Source of the DNA: Eriocheir sinensis
Taxonomy: Eukaryota > Arthropoda > Malacostraca > Decapoda > Varunidae
Assembly (NCBI RefSeq): GCF_024679095.1
Contig: NC_066518.1
Location: 9,711,083-9,775,082 of the forward strand
DNA: 64,000 nt
Direction: 5' to 3'
Shown: positions 11,315-21,719 of the stretch, one piece after another
How the letters are laid out: every line of letters begins with the position of its first letter
How positions within the stretch are numbered: position 1 is the stretch's first letter
Position numbers and translations under genes: made by a program
Notes under the pieces: model-generated
Databases searched by the model: none
What the model saw: the letters and a program-made list of their open reading frames with translations, nothing else
Told to the model about the DNA's origin: nothing

Positions 11315-12400
11315 AGCTGTGGAATGCGGTGTTTAGGTGGTGACGTGTACAGTGTTGCATCTGTGTGTCCCCTCGGCCCCTGTCTGCCTGCCGCTGTCTC
11401 CTGCCCCTGACCCCAAGGCCTCCCGTGCCCTCCTCTTGCCGCCTCCGTCTGTCTGCTTGACCTCTCGCCTTCCTGCCATCACTGACCTCTTTTACTCTTT
11501 CTCCTCCTTGCTCTGTTATCTGTTTTCTGGCCTCGTGTCTCGTCCCCACTCCCCGTTTCATACCCACTGACCCCTCCCGCCCTTGTATGTGTCCCCAAAC
11601 ACCAAGGCCCCTTTAGTCCGTGAGCTGCTTCGTCAGGCTTCCCAGTCGGCGGTTAGTGACCATTGGCCAGATTAAAAAGTCCTTTCTCTCAGAAGGCTTT
11701 TCAACCAGTATTAACTTCTTGGACAGACCCAGGCAGTCAATATTCCTTCAACATTTTCAATCATAAGTAATTGTACCTCCGATGCATCGTTCAGTGTTCC
11801 CCTCCCTCAGAGTCGCCGCTACCTCGTGTCCACCTCCTGGTTGATTCACAGACCCGCTAGTACAGCCGCAGAGTTTCAGCGGCACTGAGACCACCGCGAG
11901 TGCCAAAGAGAGGCTTAGGCTCTCCGCAAGCCTGACCCTCTTCCTCGCGTGTTTATCCAAGCCTCACCCTCTCCTTCCTTCTCAGCCCCCTGTCCCCCTC
12001 CCCTGACGTCCTCCTGACCCTTGCCTGCCCTCTTCCCGCCCTCCACCCTCCCAGTACCCACTCCCCGCCTGTCCGCCAGCCGTCCCCAGCACTCTGTCCA
12101 CAAGAAGTTTGGCTAAAGTTAAATAAATTATTGATTAGCTAAGCAACCAAGTGCGTCCAGACTCGAGCCAACTTTCTTTATATACAAAAGTGTTCACGAG
12201 TGCAAACAGACATTTACGCAGAGTCGCCTAAAGCCACGAAGTGCATTTAAAATGTCAGCGGCAATGGTCGTAGCCCTCACATTGGCTTACTGGTGATCAC
12301 TGAACTAACGTTCCCGTTGTGAGCAGCCGCTCCGCCGGACATGTAAAGCGGAGCGTTTGTTGACACAGTTAAGATACACAACAGGGAAACCAAGTCCATG
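11310..12400. other. Complex sequence upstream of a GC-rich island, no gene demonstrated
   Basis: This is one of the few repeat-poor stretches in the window. It is C-rich at 11370-11570 and 11940-12100. Open frames up to about 120 codons exist on both strands, but none has a recognisable domain. 12120-12400 is balanced complex sequence. It may be upstream flank or UTR of the candidate promoter that follows. Confidence 0.45.
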
Positions 12401-12840
12401 TAAATTGGTGTGGTCACTACGCCTCTACGGCACGTTCACTCCGGTCACCCCTCAGCGGTAGCAGGGAGAAGTAGCGCCCAAATCAACTGTTGACGTTGAT
12501 GCGCCACAGCTCAGAGCCTCAGGCCGTGGCGCTGCCCGTACCCGTTACCCCACTACTCCATTAACCGTTAGCTACATTGACCCTACATCCCTTCCTCCAC
12601 TCAGTCCCCTTGTCCTTCAGTCAACATCTGTTTCCCATCCCCTGACCCGCCCATCCCAGAGGCCTAGCTTCAGTTTCTGCTGCCTTTCCGATCTCTTCTC
12701 TGTGTCTCTCTTCCACTTCTGCCCGCCTCCTCCCTTCGTTGTGTGTCCGTGAGCCCTTCACCGGTACCCTGTGGTGGTCGGGCTGGGCTCCTCCGGGCTC
12801 GTGCCACGGGTGGGCGGGCGTGGTACGGCCCCCACCGCAG

Positions 12841-12970
12841 CACATCCGTGTGCAGCAGCCACAGGCGGCAGCCGGCCAGCAGCAGCAGCAGCAGTGGCAG
12901 CCGGCCTGGCACACTCCGCAGCTGTCCTGTGGCGTAGTCCCGCCCTACACCACCACCATGGCCGCTCCAT
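12841..12970 (+). CDS. Candidate first coding exon with a strong Kozak ATG (partial)
   Basis: The segment is preceded by CCCCCACCGCAG, an acceptor-like end, and contains (CAG)6 at 12877-12894. It then has CACCACCATGG, which fits the metazoan Kozak context, with ATG at 12958. The frame reads Met-Ala-Ala-Pro and meets GTAAGG at 12971, a plausible donor. Read in the same frame from 12841, the upstream part would encode a Gln-rich peptide ending in Pro-Pro-Tyr-Thr-Thr-Thr, so the exon could be internal. If unspliced, the frame from 12958 runs 50 codons to a TAA at 13108-13110, becoming Leu/Pro-rich. I do not recognise the protein. It sits inside the GC-rich island, which suits a first exon. The donor has T rather than G at its last exon base, so confidence is low. 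Confidence 0.25.
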
Positions 12971-13515
12971 GTAAGGTTGTCAGTGTTGTGTGCATGGTGG
13001 CTCTTCCTCACCCCCTTCCCCTTCCCCCATCGCTTGTGACAGTCCTTATCCCGCACCCCTTGGCCCTCCCCCCGTGCCACCCCCTGCATGCCTCTCTGCA
13101 CGCCCTGTAATAGTGCCAGTACTGAGCCGGTGATGTGTTGTGCTGCTTTTGTGCGCTGAGACACGGCCCGCACTACGCGGGGCTTTGTTGATCCTCTCCG
13201 GGCGGGGCGGGGAGGGGCGAGGCGGCGCGCGGCGGGATCAGGCTGAGCTAAGCCGGGACGCCCCGAGGCACACCTCCAACACAATTCAGGGCCGCATATC
13301 CCTGCTTCTAGTCGCCTCGCCGTCAGTTGCATAGGCGTTATCTTGTCCTGGATATCTCCTTTAGCGCTCGTCTTCAGCCTCCGCCCCGCCTCGCCCCGCA
13401 AGACCCGCCCCGCCCCGCCCCGCCCCTGCCTCCCTCCCCAGCCGTGTTCCTTGAACCATCTCTTTTTCGCTCCTCCGTAAGCTAAGTGACTGCAGCCTCG
13501 CCCGCCTGCCTCCCC

Positions 13516-13646
13516 CGCCGCCGGTGAGTACTTTATCCCTCATCTCGCTGCCTCTTTCTCTTTTCTCTCACGTCATTTTGTACACCACATGGATCCCCTG
13601 CATCTCTTCCAGTACTACATAATTTTGCCTTTATCCCCACGCAGGT
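13516..13646 (+). promoter_or_regulatory. Candidate short intron: donor at 13524, acceptor at 13644
   Basis: CCGCCGCCG is followed by GTGAGTAC at 13524, close to the donor consensus. GCCTTTATCCCCACGCAG ends at 13644 and is a fair acceptor. The enclosed 121 nt would be a short intron in a GC-rich 5' UTR. The pairing is inference; each site could pair elsewhere or be fortuitous. Confidence 0.25.
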
Positions 13647-14099
13647 GCTCGGCAAGGATCGGACAAAGAATGTATTACGGTCTATGCCATTCATGCCTAG
13701 TCATTAGAACTCGAACGCCATCTAGTTTTCGGAAAGGAAATTGTGTATCTCCAGTAACGCCTCTAACGGGCACTTGCAGGCTGGCGAGAAGGCCGCGTGG
13801 GTCAGTAACTCGCGGCTTTATTGTCCTGTGATTCTTGTCGGCGTGCGCAGAGGAGGATCAGCCGGGCACAGACGTCGGTGCTGCGGCGGCCGTGTGCTGT
13901 GGCGAGGCTGTGTTTGCGATATTTGTGGGACGTTGTGTGGTGGTTCTCCCCGCCTGCCGCCGCCTGCCTCCATCCCTGACCGGTCGGGGGAGAGGGCCGG
14001 GGACAGGGGCGGGGCTGTTTGTTAGGGATTTCGTTGAGGGACTTTGGGTGGGCATGGGTGTGTTTCTTTTTTATCTATTTAACTTTATTGTTAAGTAAC

Positions 14100-14236
14100 A
14101 GTTTAATCAACCACAGCGTTTTTTTTTGTTTTTTATGTTAGGGACTTTTGTGACCTTTTAATATTTGATTGAAAAATGAAATATAGCATTTTACAATATC
14201 TTCTACTACAACTGTAACTTCAACTACTACAGGTGT

Positions 14237-14280
<44 letters not shown>

Positions 14281-14330
14281 TTAATAATAAAAAATATACT
14301 TCAAAAACTAATACAAAACATAAAAAAAAA
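14100..14330. repeat. AT-rich sequence with a (TAC)n microsatellite
   Basis: AT-rich sequence carries (TAC)n at 14237-14281 and an A-run at 14322-14334. No gene. Confidence 0.8.
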
Positions 14331-14635
14331 AAAATATCCGGCCTTTTTCTCGTCTTTGCCTCGCCGTTTCTGTCTTTGAAGTTAACAGAGTTTCCATTTT
14401 TTCCTTTACTTTGTGGTCGGTAAGAGTATGTTGGCTGAGCCCTTGAGTCTCTCGCTCCGTAGTAACATTCGAGAGTTTGTGAGGAGACACGTGGTTAGCA
14501 GTCGAGTGTGTGGCAGAGAATAGCCTTTAAAGTCTATCTCAGTGCGTCATAGTGAATGCTCTGATAAGACTCTTGAATGTCGTGTTGAATCCCCTCCGTG
14601 TGGCGTCCCGAGGTTCTTGGCTGTGGCATCGAGTA

Positions 14636-14792
14636 GCCTTATGGTAATTTGAGTGCCTTGTCAGTGTGTTCCAGTCTCGTTGTATTTTCTGGAGTGTCAA
14701 GACATTTCCGGAGCCTTATGGTAATTTGAGTGCCTTGTCAGTGTGTTCCAGAGTCTCGTTGTATTTTCTGGAGTGTCAAGACATTTCCGGAG
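14636..14792. repeat. Two-copy tandem duplication, 77-80 bp
   Basis: GCCTTATGGTAATTTGAGTG begins at 14636 and 14713. The copies differ by a GA insertion (CCAGTCTCG versus CCAGAGTCTCG), so this is a recent local duplication in complex sequence. Confidence 0.95.
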
Positions 14793-14849
14793 CTGAATGT
14801 GATGATGTTTCTCGGGATTCTCATTTGTTCTATTGGTGGGATTAGTTGT

Positions 14850-14936
14850 AAGAGTAGGCGTGATGGCGTAGTGTTTAATACGTTTGACTCACCCACTGAT
14901 TTGAACGTTCATGTATTCTTTTTTTTTTTTTTACAG
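14850..14936 (+). mobile_element. Possible tRNA-derived SINE head ending in a T-run
   Basis: GATGGCGTAGTGTTTAATACG resembles a pol III A box in tRNA-like layout. TTTGACTCACCCACTG follows, then a weak B-box-like GATTTGAACGTTC, and the segment ends in T13, a pol III terminator. The B box is poor, so this is a decayed relic at best. It lies next to LINE 3' tails, the usual company of SINEs. Confidence 0.3.
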
Positions 14937-14989
14937 TGAAGTCAATTATTCCTTATTTTGAACATTGAGTAGCAATGACTTAGCAAAAA

Positions 14990-15118
14990 ATGACTTGCTT
15001 TTGGCCGCCTCTTGTGATTCTTTTATGGGAGCAGCGATTAGCGGGCTTTTTTTTTATTGTGTTTTTTTGTGCCCTTGAGCTGCCTCCTTTGTTGTAAAAA
15101 AAAAAAAAAAAGGTTTGA
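14990..15118 (+). mobile_element. LINE-like 3' tail with poly(A)
   Basis: TTTTGGCCGCCTCTTGTG is followed by ATGGGAGCAGCGATTAGCGG, a T-run with ATTGTG, GTGCCCTTGAGCTGCCTCC, TTTGTTGT and A16. The same order recurs at 2365, 15481 and, truncated, at 63955-64000, and I recall it as a very common crab repeat end. It has no coding part here. It could be the 3' UTR of a LINE or a SINE sharing that tail. Confidence 0.65.
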
Positions 15119-15204
15119 CTATGATTATTTTTCTTGGTATTTACTAATGTTCTCTTGATAAAAATAGTATAGTTGGGATGGCTTAGTTGTTTTTTTTTTT
15201 CCCA

Positions 15205-15480
15205 CTCAGCCACTGGTCTATCTGTTAATATCTGGGACCGTCTTCCTTTGTCTGTTTTCCTCCTGCCTACGACTTAGAAGCTTTCAAGAGGGGAATAGAA
15301 GAATCGTGATGGCATATTTTTCATACATATTAATCAGTCATAGGCCTAGCTGGTACACTCTGGGACAGCCTTCCTTAGTCTGAATTTCCTCCTGCCAACG
15401 ACTTAAACACTTTCAAAACGGAATATCAATACACCTCTCCATTCAATTTTCACCCTCTTTCGACTACTCTATCAACTACG
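15205..15480 (+). pseudogene. Two tandem relics of a LINE reverse transcriptase C-terminus
   Basis: TGGGAC starts at 15233 and 15361, giving a 128-bp tandem pair. Each copy encodes the end of a non-LTR retrotransposon ORF2. Copy one reads Trp-Asp-Arg-Leu-Pro-Leu-Ser-Val, then after a one-base frameshift Phe-Pro-Pro-Ala-Tyr-Asp-Leu-Glu-Ala-Phe-Lys-Arg-Gly, then a stop. Copy two reads Leu-Trp-Asp-Ser-Leu-Pro, an in-frame TAG, then Phe-Pro-Pro-Ala-Asn-Asp-Leu-Asn-Thr-Phe-Lys. The W(N/D)xLP...FPP(A/S)YDLxxFKR pattern is typical of the tail after the RT domain in crab LINEs of the CR1/Jockey type. Catalytic RT and endonuclease domains are absent. Copy two leads directly into the tail at 15481, as expected for a 5'-truncated insertion. 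Confidence 0.6.
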
Positions 15481-15575
15481 TATTTGCGGTAGCGGTGACA
15501 GCGGACTTTTTTTGTTTTCTCTTTCGTTTTGCACTTGAGTTGTTATGTTTGCAGTAAGAAAAATCCGCCTCACCA
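15481..15575 (+). mobile_element. LINE-like 3' tail following the RT relic
   Basis: AGCGGTGACAGCGGACTTTT, a T-rich stretch, TTGCACTTGAGTTG and TTTGCAGTAAGAAAAAT parallel the tail at 14990-15118. Its position right after the second RT relic suggests this tail is the 3' UTR of the same LINE. Confidence 0.5.
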
Positions 15576-15833
15576 TATCGTTACCTTCGTAAACAAACCG
15601 CCTAAGTCATTATTTTCTACTTTACAGGAAATCATAAAAGAACTCTCATTATCTCATTTTGGCGTATGAGCTAGACAGAAATGAAAAGGCCAATTCTAGA
15701 ACACTCAAACCCTGAAGGACGAAGGCAACTATACAGAAATGGGCGTCACATGTTGAAAAATTGATGCAAACAAAAACCTGGAAGTCGCTGAAAAAATGGC
15801 TTAGGCGATTAGTTTATGAGGGTGACGATATGT

Positions 15834-16137
15834 AGGCCGGTATTGTAAGACACACTCGCTTCTCATATCAACTATTTCTAAAGGTCAAAGAGGGGATCAA
15901 TCGGGTTCTAATGAGTGTTTCTTTAGATTCACGGTACAGAAGAAGGGTCAGACTACCACTAGGGTCATAAAACTACTCCTGGAAATGTCCCAAACTCCTA
16001 TGAAAGCCTTATCAAATATGTGTTCTTGGACGACGAAATGTTTAGTAATACGGCCCGTAGTGTTGCCTCATTTACCATTGTGTTGCGCTGTGTTGCCGCC
16101 TTGCCTCTTCTTACGCCGTTTGTCTTGGCGATGTTAG
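15834..16137 (+). mobile_element. Dispersed repeat X, copy A, with an open frame
   Basis: This segment aligns by eye, reversed, with 63660-63870 and with 20975-21420. Read on plus it keeps an open frame to a TAG at about 16135. That frame contains Lys-Gly-Gln-Arg-Gly-Asp-Gln-Ser-Gly-Ser-Asn-Glu-Cys-Phe-Phe-Arg-Phe-Thr-Val-Gln and then Thr-Thr-Thr-Arg-Val-Ile-Lys-Leu-Leu-Leu-Glu-Met. The copy at 63544-63957 keeps the same frame with mostly conservative changes. I cannot assign a family, and no catalytic motif is evident. It may be part of a retroelement, or a non-coding repeat with a fortuitous frame. Confidence 0.5.
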
Positions 16138-16379
16138 TCACCAAAAAACGTACGGGGATGCATTCCAGCGACTTTCTTGTGCCCTCCACGCGGTGTTTCC
16201 TTCACTATAAATTGCAGCTTATCTTCTAACTTCCGCCATAACTCTCCGCCGTTTTTTTTTTTCTTGTATGTCTCCGAGTCTTATTTTCACATCACTCGTA
16301 ACTAGTTTATGAGCTCAGGTAAAAAGGAGAGCAATGGTGAGTGTAATTGTGGCGTTGGATAACGGATTGCGCCGTTGTT

Positions 16380-16900
16380 TAGATCGGTTACCCTCCATGA
16401 CAGTCGAAGGGTAAGGGAAAGGGAAGGAAAGAGGGAGGATGAGAGAGAAAACAGAGGAGGGAGGCAAAGAGAAGAGGAGAGAAAGAAGAAAAGAGAGAGG
16501 AGGAAAAGCAAAAGTGAGAATGGGAGGGCAGACAGAAAGGAGAAAAGGGGAAGAAAAAAAGGAGGCTGGGAGGGAAGATAGAGGAGGAGGAGGAGGAGAG
16601 GAGGTGAGAAAGGGAAAGGGAGGGAGGATATAGAGAGGAAGAGAGGATGCAAAAAGGAGGAAGGCAGGGAAAACAGAGAGGAGGAGGTTAGACAAAATAG
16701 AGGAGGAGGGAAGACAGCCAGGGAGGAGGAGAGGAGGAGGAGAGGAGGTGAGAAAGGGTAAGGGAGGGAGGATATAGAGAGGAAGAGAGGATGCAAAAAG
16801 GAGGAAGGGAGGGAAAACAGAGAGGAGGAGGTTAGACAAAATAGAGGAGGAGGGAAGACAGCCAGGGAGGAGGAGAGGAGGAAAGAAAGAAAGAGAGGGA
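16380..16900. repeat. Purine-rich block with a 142-bp two-copy duplication
   Basis: GAGGTGAGAAAGGG begins at 16601 and 16743. Both copies share GGAGGATATAGAGAGGAAG, a GATGCAAAAAGGAGG motif, AAACAGAGAGGAGGAGG and TTAGACAAAATAG. The Leu/Ser/Pro open frames on minus come from this. Confidence 0.85.
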
Positions 16901-16919
16901 GAAGGAATAGAATGCCTTA

Positions 16920-17400
16920 ACACAGAACTAGTCGCCCTTTAATTCTGTTACTCCTGTTTGGTATTTATTTAGAACTTCGTGCAGGTCTGTTAGTTTGAGA
17001 CTCCGAGGCAAGACTTTTTTTCTCCCTCCTTCCACCACCACGTTAACTTCAGACTCGCAGAGGGAAACAGTTCAACGTTGTACCCTCGCTTCACCCAATT
17101 TACATGACGTGCGATTCTTCTGTACACGGGACGCCAAACATGGACTTCACTGTAACAAAATCCGTCCCAGCCAAGCTCCACTACGTCCATTGAATCTACA
17201 TGCACTGTCATTTTTTTTTGCGCTCACCGTGGAACTCAATATAGCAAGCTTTTACCATAGAACAGACATATACTTCATGCAGCGTGGCATACTTACTTGT
17301 ATATTATTCGTATATAGTAATGAACTGCATAAAAAAAATAATCTCCTTTTTTGTGACCGTGACAAAATATACTTATAAAAGCAAAATATCGGTATTTCAA
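16920..17400. other. Complex, AT-balanced sequence; one small minus-strand ORF
   Basis: A repeat-free stretch. On minus, 16990-17211 is open for 73 codons and contains Val-His-Val-Trp-Arg-Pro, faintly reminiscent of Tc1-type transposases but without the DDE context. No function is assigned. Confidence 0.35.
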
Positions 17401-17870
17401 GAGCGCTACTTACACACATACACGCGCATATATACGTATAACCCCACATACATACATTCACACACACTCACATGAACCCCTCCCACCCCCCTACCCACCT
17501 ACACACACTAACGCACTCACTCTCCCCACACACACACACACATACCCCCCCTATACAAACAGACACATGTACCCCTTCCCCCCCCACATACACACTAACG
17601 CACTCGCTCCCCCCCCCCCACACACACATACCCCACCCCCCTATACAAATAGACACATATACCCCTTCCCCCCCCCACACACTAATGCTCTCCCCCCCCC
17701 CCCCAACACACAATTACAAACACCAACACTAACCCCTTCCCACCCCCACAAATACCAACGCACTTACTCCCAACCCACACATTTACCCCCCTCCCACACA
17801 TACCCTCTCCCCCCTTCCATCCCCAAACACGCACTAACGCACTGACTCACTCACACACACACTTCTGGAC
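17400..17870. repeat. CA/CCCC-rich tract with an about 91-bp subrepeat
   Basis: CACACA and C-runs alternate. A CTATACAAACAGACACATGT-type segment recurs near 17550 and 17641. Thr/His/Pro-rich frames are artefacts. Confidence 0.75.
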
Positions 17871-17966
17871 TCAGCTCAGGGCTTCCCAAACTGCGTGTAA
17901 GAGAACTTTGGGGCAACAGCTGAACAAAGCAAACAGTGGGTGGGCGGGAGGAGGAGGGCGTGCCTG

Positions 17967-17982
<16 letters not shown>

Positions 17983-18019
<37 letters not shown>

Positions 18020-18780
18020 AGCAACGTGGCCACTATCACTTTGCCTCGGTGTTCCTAATGCACTCCCAACTGTGTAATTTGTCGTGAAGGAGGAAGTTGG
18101 AGGAGGAGAGAAGGAGGGAAGTAAGGTAGGAGAAGCAGGAAGTTGGAGGGAGAGAAGGACGTGTGGAGGTACGTGAAAGGAGGGAAGAGAAAAAATAGAG
18201 AGTTCAAAACCGGTGAGGGAAAATGGGAAGAAGAGGGAGAAGGTGACAGAGGAAGCTGGAGGAGGAGAGATGGAGGGAAGTAAGGTAGGAGCAGGAAGCC
18301 GGAGGGAGAGAGATACGTGTGGAGGAAGGTGAAAGGAGGGAAGGGAAAAAATGGAGAGGTCAAAGCCGGCAAATAAAAGTGAGAAAAGGGAGAGAAAGTA
18401 GGAAAGGTCGTAGAGTAGGAAAGAAGGAAGGAAGGAAGAATGAGCAAGAGAAAGAAGAGAGGAAAGAAAGAAAGGAGGGGTAAGGGAGAGTGGTCGTAGG
18501 TAGGTGGATAGGGAGAGAAGGTCGTGGTGGTGGGGAGACGTGCGAAGGGAGGAAAGGTGGAATGGGTCGTGTGGAATGTGGGTGGAATTGCTGCTGTTAT
18601 GCCGGTCCACAGGGCAATGATACACTCTGGGGAATTGAGGGAGAGAGGGAGTGGAAGAGGACGGAGGAGGGAGTAGGGGGAAGAGGAAGAGGAGAGGGGG
18701 AGGAGGAGGAGGGAGAAGAAGAGGAAGGGGAGTAGATGTGGAAGGGAGAAGAGGAGGAGGAAGGGGAGGAAGGCATGGCA
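17983..18780. repeat. (GA)n and purine-rich block with a 159-bp duplication
   Basis: (GA)n lies at 17983-18006. A segment with GTAAGGTAGGAG begins its match at 18121 and 18280, and both copies share ACGTGTGGAGG and GGTGAAAGGAGGGAAG-type stretches (about 18089-18395). GGA tracts follow to 18770. Confidence 0.8.
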
Positions 18781-18786
18781 ATCACT

Positions 18787-18788
<2 letters not shown>

Positions 18789-18838
<50 letters not shown>

Positions 18839-18884
18839 AGCGTGTTCTTCAGTAGTAAAACACAAGCACACACACACACACACA
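18789..18884. repeat. (TG)n then (CA)n, inverted pair
   Basis: (TG)n at 18789-18834 is followed 30 bp later by (CA)n at 18865-18884, so the two can pair as a hairpin. Confidence 0.9.
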
Positions 18885-19113
18885 CGGATAATTAATGACT
18901 ATTAGGAAGAAACTGACGTCCTCACCAGGGAGATGCCAATTTAGCGCCGCGTGTAGTACAGGAAAAATGGTTCTCTCTCCCTCTCTTTCTCTCCCTCCCT
19001 CCCACCCTCCCTCTCACCCTCCCTCCCACCTTCCCTCCCTCCCAGCATGAGTTAATTAGTCAGTTCATTACGCCTGTTACCTGATTATGACTCAACACAT
19101 GTGCTTTCGTTCC

Positions 19114-19340
<227 letters not shown>

Positions 19341-19499
19341 AACAAACCAGCACTTAAAATACCCAAAACATCTCCGCTAAAAATAAAATAAAACAAAAAA
19401 AAATAATAATGCCCATCATTACCAATATAAACTCAACTTCACTTCGACATAAGTAAAGAAAACAATAAAAAAAGACGTACCTCTAATTTTCTTAAAGCC

Positions 19500-19830
19500 C
19501 CTTCTATGTCAGTCTAATATGTCTTCCTACCCACCCATGTCTACGTACCCACTTATATCTACTTAACCACCTATGTCTTAATACCCACATATGTCAATCT
19601 ACCCAACTATCTCTACCTACCCTCTACCAGACTACCACCTACCAGTCCACCCACCCAAAACCCACCCACCCAACTTCACCCAACTACCCATCTAACAACC
19701 CGCCCACGAAACCAGCCACCGACCCAACCTCATTCAACCAGACACCCTCCCAACCCTACCCAACCACCTAACCACCCAACCACCTAACCACCCACCCACC
19801 CGACCACCTAACTACCCACCTAACCAGCCC
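19500..19830. repeat. Degenerate CCCA/ACCT tetranucleotide domain
   Basis: Repeated TACCCAC, CTACCCA and AACCACC units over about 330 bp. No gene. Confidence 0.75.
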
Positions 19831-19839
19831 CAGCCGACG

Positions 19840-20560
19840 TGCGTTATACCTCGCTCACCAAGTAAAACGAAAAATTCAACAACTTCCCGCAGAGTTTTCC
19901 ACATCTTCGACTTTTCGCTGCGTCGAGGTTCTTTGTTGGGCGGAAACTTGGGTCTGTTATCTCTCCGTGTGCTCACTCGCAGGCGGGAGACGAGGCATGA
20001 AGTTGTGAAGTCATCAGGTGCTTAGGTCCGCAGGCTCGTTCGTTCTGCTGGTGGTGGTGGGGGGATAGGTGTGGGGTATAAGGGGTAGGGGGGGTAGGGA
20101 GGCTGTGGTGGTGGTGGTGGTGGTTGTGGAGCTTCTGCCTTGAAATAATTGTTCTTCCCTTTCTTTCTTCTTTTCTTTTTGTTCTTCATCTTTTTCATTC
20201 TTTTCTTCCTCTTTTTTTTCCCTTTAACTCATTCCCCTTCTCCTCCTCATTCATCACCATCATCCTCATTACTATCATCATTACCATCATCATCTTGCTC
20301 TTTTTTTATTAATGCTAAGGCTTATTACATTCATCTATTATTTCGTTTTGGTGTTTTAGATGTTGAAAATGATGTTGTAAGTCCCCTATCCACAGATTTA
20401 AAACCTAACCTCATTTTTCTAACATATACTCTCATTAACATCAACCTTGGCACTATGTTTGTTTGTTCTTCATCGCTTTCAAAACTAAGAGCAAAAAATA
20501 TATATAACGTCAAAAACAAAATAAGAAAAAAAGAAATAAAGACCAAATGATAAACAAACA
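19840..20560. other. Complex then T-rich sequence, no gene seen
   Basis: 19840-20040 is moderately GC-rich complex sequence. GGT repeats lie at 20049-20130 and TTC/ATC low complexity at 20155-20310. Short Phe/Ser-rich frames only. Confidence 0.5.
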
Positions 20561-20574
20561 GCCGGTCAAATTGA

Positions 20575-20640
20575 ATATATCTCCCTTGCGTACAAATAGC
20601 GCTCAAGAAGATCCGGGGCTCGATTCCGTTATTAGTCTGG
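20575..20640 (+). mobile_element. Possible SINE relic with a B-box-like motif
   Basis: CCGGGGCTCGATTCCG near 20612 resembles the pol III B box (GGTTCGANTCC). No convincing A box is seen upstream. Weak. Confidence 0.2.
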
Positions 20641-20974
20641 ATCGACAAAACGCGGGAGGCGAGTATTGGCTGATCCTTCCCATTACTGCCGCGCGCGTCG
20701 GGAAGGCAGGTGAGAAGTGACGCCTTGCTCCATCATTAGCGAGAGTATTATGCAGCTCGGAATAAACATAGACGCTGAATATATAGCTGATCTGATTCCT
20801 CTTCCCACGAATACCGAATGACTAGTATTATGACATTTATACAGCTTTCAGTCACGAGTTTATGATACAAGTTTTAAGCCGGCATCCATTTATAGCTTAT
20901 AGTGATGTATCGTTCTCCATATTATTTGTTGCATCTCCTCGTTTGCCTTCAAGTAACTTATCTAGATTTTCGTG

Positions 20975-21420
20975 GGTTATAATCTTCACCATTTCGACGC
21001 CCAAGCACACATATTTGACAAGGCTTCCGTTGGAGTTTTGCGCATTTCCAGTGGTAGTGTTATGACCCCGGTGGTAATTTTTCCCTTCTTCTGTACCACG
21101 AACCTAAAAACACATTTGACAAGACTTTCGTTGGAGTTTTGAGCATTTCCATGGATAGTTTTATGACCTTGATGATAATTTGACCCTTCCTCTGTACCAC
21201 GAACCTAAAAACGAATTTGACAAGACTTTCGTTGGAGTTTTGAGCATTTCCATGGATAGTTTTATGACCTTGATGATAATTTGACCCTTTCTCTGTACCA
21301 TAAACCTAAAAAATCACTCATTAGAATCTGACTGATCTCCTTTTCGGCCTCTGGAAATAACTGATGTGAGAGGCGTTAGCGTCTGAGAATACCGACCCAT
21401 TAATTTTGTCTTTGGAATAA
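20975..21420 (-). mobile_element. Dispersed repeat X, copy B, with a 101-bp internal triplication
   Basis: Three head-to-tail units start with TTTGACAAG at 21014, 21115 and 21216, exactly 101 bp apart. Each carries GGAGTTTTGAGCATTTCCAT (or a variant), TTTTATGACC and CTGTACCACGAACCTAAAAA. The flanks match copy C outside the unit: CATTTCGACGCCCAAGCACA before it and AACTGATGTGAGAGGCGTTA after it. The 101-bp period breaks the reading frame seen in copies A and C, so this copy is non-coding. Confidence 0.8.
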
Positions 21421-21719
21421 TAATGACACTTGATTTTGTAGCCCAGGTTGAAAAGGTTAATTCCACCAGGCATTGTAGGCGTCCATTTATCAGTAGTGTT
21501 AATAATCTTCACTTGGCGCAGCATCCGGACGTTCATCTCTCGCCCGCCGCGCCATTGGTCCCCAGAGTGTGACCCGGGATGCATTGGCCATAAATTGTAT
21601 TAAAACGTTTAGCCTCCTCTACGTTTTTACCCTCATATCTCTCCCTCGCAGGCCAGCCGCGACCTTGATGGCTGAGTAATGCCTGGCTGCCGAAGAATTG
21701 TGAGGCGACGGGAGACTGT

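Larger units (their letters stand above)
12400..14060. promoter_or_regulatory. CpG/GC-rich island, candidate promoter region
   Basis: GC content and CpG frequency rise sharply relative to the rest of the window. GC-box-like GGGCGG or CCGCCC runs occur at 13198-13235 and 13381-13427, the second with several overlapping CCCCGCC copies. Splice-like and Kozak-like sequences lie within (12841-12970, 13524, 13644). Taken together this is the best candidate for the 5' end of a gene, probably on the plus strand. Direction and transcription start cannot be fixed from sequence alone, and the minus strand also carries open frames. Confidence 0.45.

Noticed and set aside
16990..17211. Possible Tc1-like transposase fragment
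   Set aside because: Only a Val-His-Val-Trp-Arg-like word resembles the family. The following residues and the DDE context do not match, and no terminal inverted repeats were seen.
20331..20648. 105-codon minus frame
   Set aside because: No domain, and part of it lies over a possible SINE relic. Composition is ordinary but there is no supporting evidence.
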